Origin: Nemophila menziesii
Taxonomy: Eukaryota > Streptophyta > Magnoliopsida > Boraginales > Hydrophyllaceae
Direction of reading: 5' to 3'
Assembly: GCA_029959085.1 (NCBI GenBank)
Contig: JARWIR010000008.1
Span: 15,176,001 to 15,240,000, forward strand
DNA length: 64,000 bases
Shown here: positions 61,340 to 64,000 of the stretch, piece after piece
Numbering within the stretch: position 1 is the first letter of the stretch
How the letters are laid out: each line of letters begins with the position of its first letter
Notes under the pieces: model-generated
The model's database searches: none
Told to the model about the DNA's origin: nothing
What the model saw: only the letters and a program-made list of their open reading frames with translations
Program-made: the position numbers and the translations under genes

Positions 61340-64000
61340 AAAAACGCTCCTAAAACAAGGAAGTCCTAGAATCCAAATGGAGAAATCTTGTCATCAGCCG
61401 CGGTGAATGACCCGCCACCATTGCTGTTAGGTGACTTGTTACCACCGAGCAAACAGCTCCGCCTTCTGGAGCGACAAAATTAGATGCGGCAATGGGAGAG
61501 CAGGGAACATAAGAATTCCTTTCTCTTTTGGACTCTTTGAAGGATCTCAGAAATGACAAACGACCAAGACAAGGGACTAGAATGGAACCTGAAATAACAG
61601 TATCCAAGGCCAGTATGGCGGTTGAAAAAGGAGATACTGTAATGGTGGATGACTCCTTGAAGCATGCTAAAGCTAATGGGTGAGAAATGCCGCTTAAGGC
61701 GCCCAACACTACCTGGTCTTAATCTTGGCGGATGGAAGGGCTCTGTGACAGATATTAATGAAGTTATCTCAATAATTATTGATGAAAAAGGAACGAGAGA
61801 AAGAGGTGTGGCAGGCGAGGACTATTTCATGGAGATGGAGGAATTAATTGAAGGGGATATGGTTGTGGAAGTGGAGGATATTCTGACAGTTATCCGAACC
61901 CAGGATGAGATACAAGAGGGCGTCCGGCTATGGAGGAACATAACGTTAGTGCGACTGTTGGGGAGAGAAGTGTGTTTCACATACTTGTCTAATAAACTAA
62001 GACAAATTTAGAACCCTGTTGAGCCATTAGAACTAGTGGACGTGAGGCACGCATATTATTTGGTTAAGTTCGCTATCCGAGAAGATTATGATTTTGCACT
62101 ATTAGGCAGATCCTAGATGGTACTAGACCATTATTTAATTGTACACGAATAGACTCCGGAGTTTAATGCAATAACTAACATGATTACCCCAACAAAGACA
62201 TGGGTAAGAATTTCAAATGTCGGGATGCATAATTATACTGCTACAATCTTGAGGTAGATTGGTGATACAATTGGGAGAACAATCAGGATTGATCTGTCAA
62301 CAAAAGGGAGGCTTGGGGGGGGGAACTATGCATATCTTGCGATAGAAGTATAGTTAAGTAGGCCGCTAGAACCAGATGTGCGTATAGGGAGTGATATCTA
62401 TAAGGCGGAATATAAAGGCCTCCATTTAATTTGCTTCGGGTGTGGCAAATTTGGTCATCGAAAGAAATTTTGCCCTCCAAATGTGGTCAGAGAGACTAAC
62501 ACAAGGGAGAGTTGAATGATGGAACCGTGGTTGTGTCTTCGGAAGTGGGTGAGAGGGGTAATGGGGAATTAGGAACAAAAGAAAAATATGGGGAGTGGAT
62601 GACTGTGAAAAGGTGATCGGGTTAATGTGAGAGCGTCCGGGTTAAATGGGAAAACAAGTGGGACGTCGACACATAAAGGCAATTTTCCAAGGGGTTTGGG
62701 GTCTCGATTTGAAGCGCTACGGTTGGATGAAGAGGGTCATAACATGGGGGTAGTGTAGCACAGAAGAGTGGAGAGAAGACTCAGGGCTCAGGCTTTGCTG
62801 GAAAAAAGTAAGGGTAACGGGTTGGGGACGAGTGAGGCAAATCAAGGAGGTGGAGAGGGTAGTTGGGGTCATACGGTTGTTTCGACCCCAAATTTTAAAC
62901 ACCAGAGGGTTCTTAAATCTGTAATGGAGGTGCGAGAGTTCATGGCTAAAACAAATAATAAGGGAAAAGACAAGGTAGGTAATGGGAAGAACTTGGTTAT
63001 AGAGGATAAGAGGGATAGTACTGTAAAGGGGGCGGCTGTGATTAATGGGAGTGAAGGATGTTAGAAGAGTAGGTGGAACTATATAAGTTAGTGGAAGTTG
63101 AGGTAGAGGAGGGAGACAATTCCAAGGATTTTTGTGCAATTAATCCAAAAATTGCGGTGCGTGTTGTTGATGTTCCGCACTGGGAGTTAGCAGCTACTGG
63201 GTCTGGCGTTGACCATATGCTGCAATAGGTTGATTCGCCAAATAAGTTAGAGCGCCGTGCATATGGGACCAAGTAGGGAGGTGTGTCAGATCCGTCTCTG
63301 CTGCTAAGTTAGGTCCCTGATTAACAAAGTATGGAACATGACATCAGAATTTCCAAGCGAGCTGATGAGGATGTTGAAATGATTACATCTCCTAAGTGAG
63401 GTCTTGGTCAGTTGGTTATTTTTTATTGAAAGGTTTGTGATGTGTATACAACCAAATATAGAGAATAATTGGAGCAAGTCGAGCAAGACTTTAAACATAC
63501 TTGTATGGAACTATTATGGCACGACATATCCGAGATTTCGTCGCGTAGTTACAGAAATGATGTATAGAAATAATGTTTGGCTCATCGTGATTGTTGAACC
63601 TCAGATAAATGGTGTTAAAGCATATAAGCTTATACATTCACTACAGAAGGATAACTTAGTTAGGGTGGATTCAAAATGTTATATAGGGGTATTTGGTTAA
63701 TTTGGGATATCTCGGACATATATATTCGAGTGCCCTTGGCGGGTAAGCAGATAATCAATATTGAGGTGGGATAGCATGGATGTATACCTTAGATATTTTT
63801 TTCTATTTATGTGAGTCCATATTACAAAGAAAGAGAAGTTTTATGGAGTGCACTTCATGAAACATTTCATAATATAGATACTTCATGGCTAATTGCTGGA
63901 GATTTTAATCAGATTGTCAAGGAGGAAGATAAAAGTGGTGGGGTGGAAGGAGTTTCGAGAAGAATGGAGAAATTTAAAGAATTTCGACAGGGGAGCGGTT
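61340..64000 (+). mobile_element. LINE 5' half: ORF1 (DUF4283 + zinc knuckle) and endonuclease, degenerate, running off the window
   Basis: An ORF1-like region spans about 61660-62720. It has a DUF4283-type nucleic-acid-binding part (positions about 61900-62310: VRLWRNITLV, YYLVKFAIREDYDFALLG, TWVRISNVGMHNYTATILR) and a CCHC zinc knuckle at 62432-62473 (CFGCGKFGHRKKFC). An apurinic-type endonuclease starts near 63495 (ILVWNYYGT, RFRRVVTEMM, IVIVEPQINGVKA) and reaches SWLIAGDFNQI near 63885-63915. Stops and frameshifts occur throughout (for example after 62011 and 63700). ORF1 binds element RNA and the endonuclease nicks the target; neither can be active here. The 5' end is unclear and may lie close to the Stowaway-like MITE. 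Confidence 0.8.

Overview
The window looks like AT-rich nuclear DNA of a flowering plant, most likely a eudicot. The signs are an intronless CBL-interacting protein kinase (CIPK) gene, an F-box gene with an F-box-associated region, an ATL-type RING-H2 gene, Athila-like LTR retrotransposons with a tRNA-Asp-type primer site, plant LINEs with zf-RVT and RNase H domains, and Tourist-, Stowaway- and hAT-like MITEs. I cannot name the species. Everything here is read by eye; no alignment or database search was run.

Host genes are few. Two near-identical ATL-type RING-H2 genes (3182-3541 and 11946-12305, minus strand) lie in a direct segmental duplication of about 2.4 kb. A short-chain dehydrogenase/reductase gene resembling FOREVER YOUNG (FEY) is at 20868-21959. 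An F-box gene is at 32646-33656 and a CIPK5/CIPK25-type kinase at 35111-36430. A broken SDR copy with its 3' flank lies just upstream of the kinase (34164-34935), and another piece of that flank is at 59318-59560.

The rest is mostly mobile DNA. Region 1-20 kb: a LINE 3' part carrying a Tourist-like MITE, the RING duplication, degenerate repeat arrays with (CCA)-rich cores, a solo Athila-like LTR with a target duplication, tandem arrays, SINE-like pieces, a second Tourist-like MITE, and a 5'-truncated LINE with a 12-16 bp target duplication. Region 20-37 kb: the SDR, F-box and CIPK genes separated by an LTR-like block, a Ty1/copia RNase H remnant with an 84-bp tandem array, a hAT-like MITE, and a LINE with an open 894-codon ORF2.

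Region 37-57 kb is a three-level nest, all on the minus strand. A LINE (37430-38197 plus 55501-57440) is split by an Athila-like element (38198-55495, LTRs about 1.5 kb). That element is itself split by a younger Athila-like element (42123-51024, two 1579-bp LTRs, perfect GGTGA target duplication). Both Athila-like elements lack reverse transcriptase, RNase H and the integrase core. In both, the protease is followed directly by an integrase GPY/F-type tail, which I take as the most interesting signal in the window. Region 57-64 kb holds copia-like remains, a LINE 3' piece interrupted by a hAT-like MITE with an 8-bp target duplication, a Stowaway-like MITE, and the 5' half (ORF1 and endonuclease) of another LINE running off the right edge.

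The elements do not form a pathway. What can be read is insertion order: LINEs and the old Athila-like copy first, the younger Athila-like copy and MITEs later, and several extremely short poly(A)-tailed insertions.
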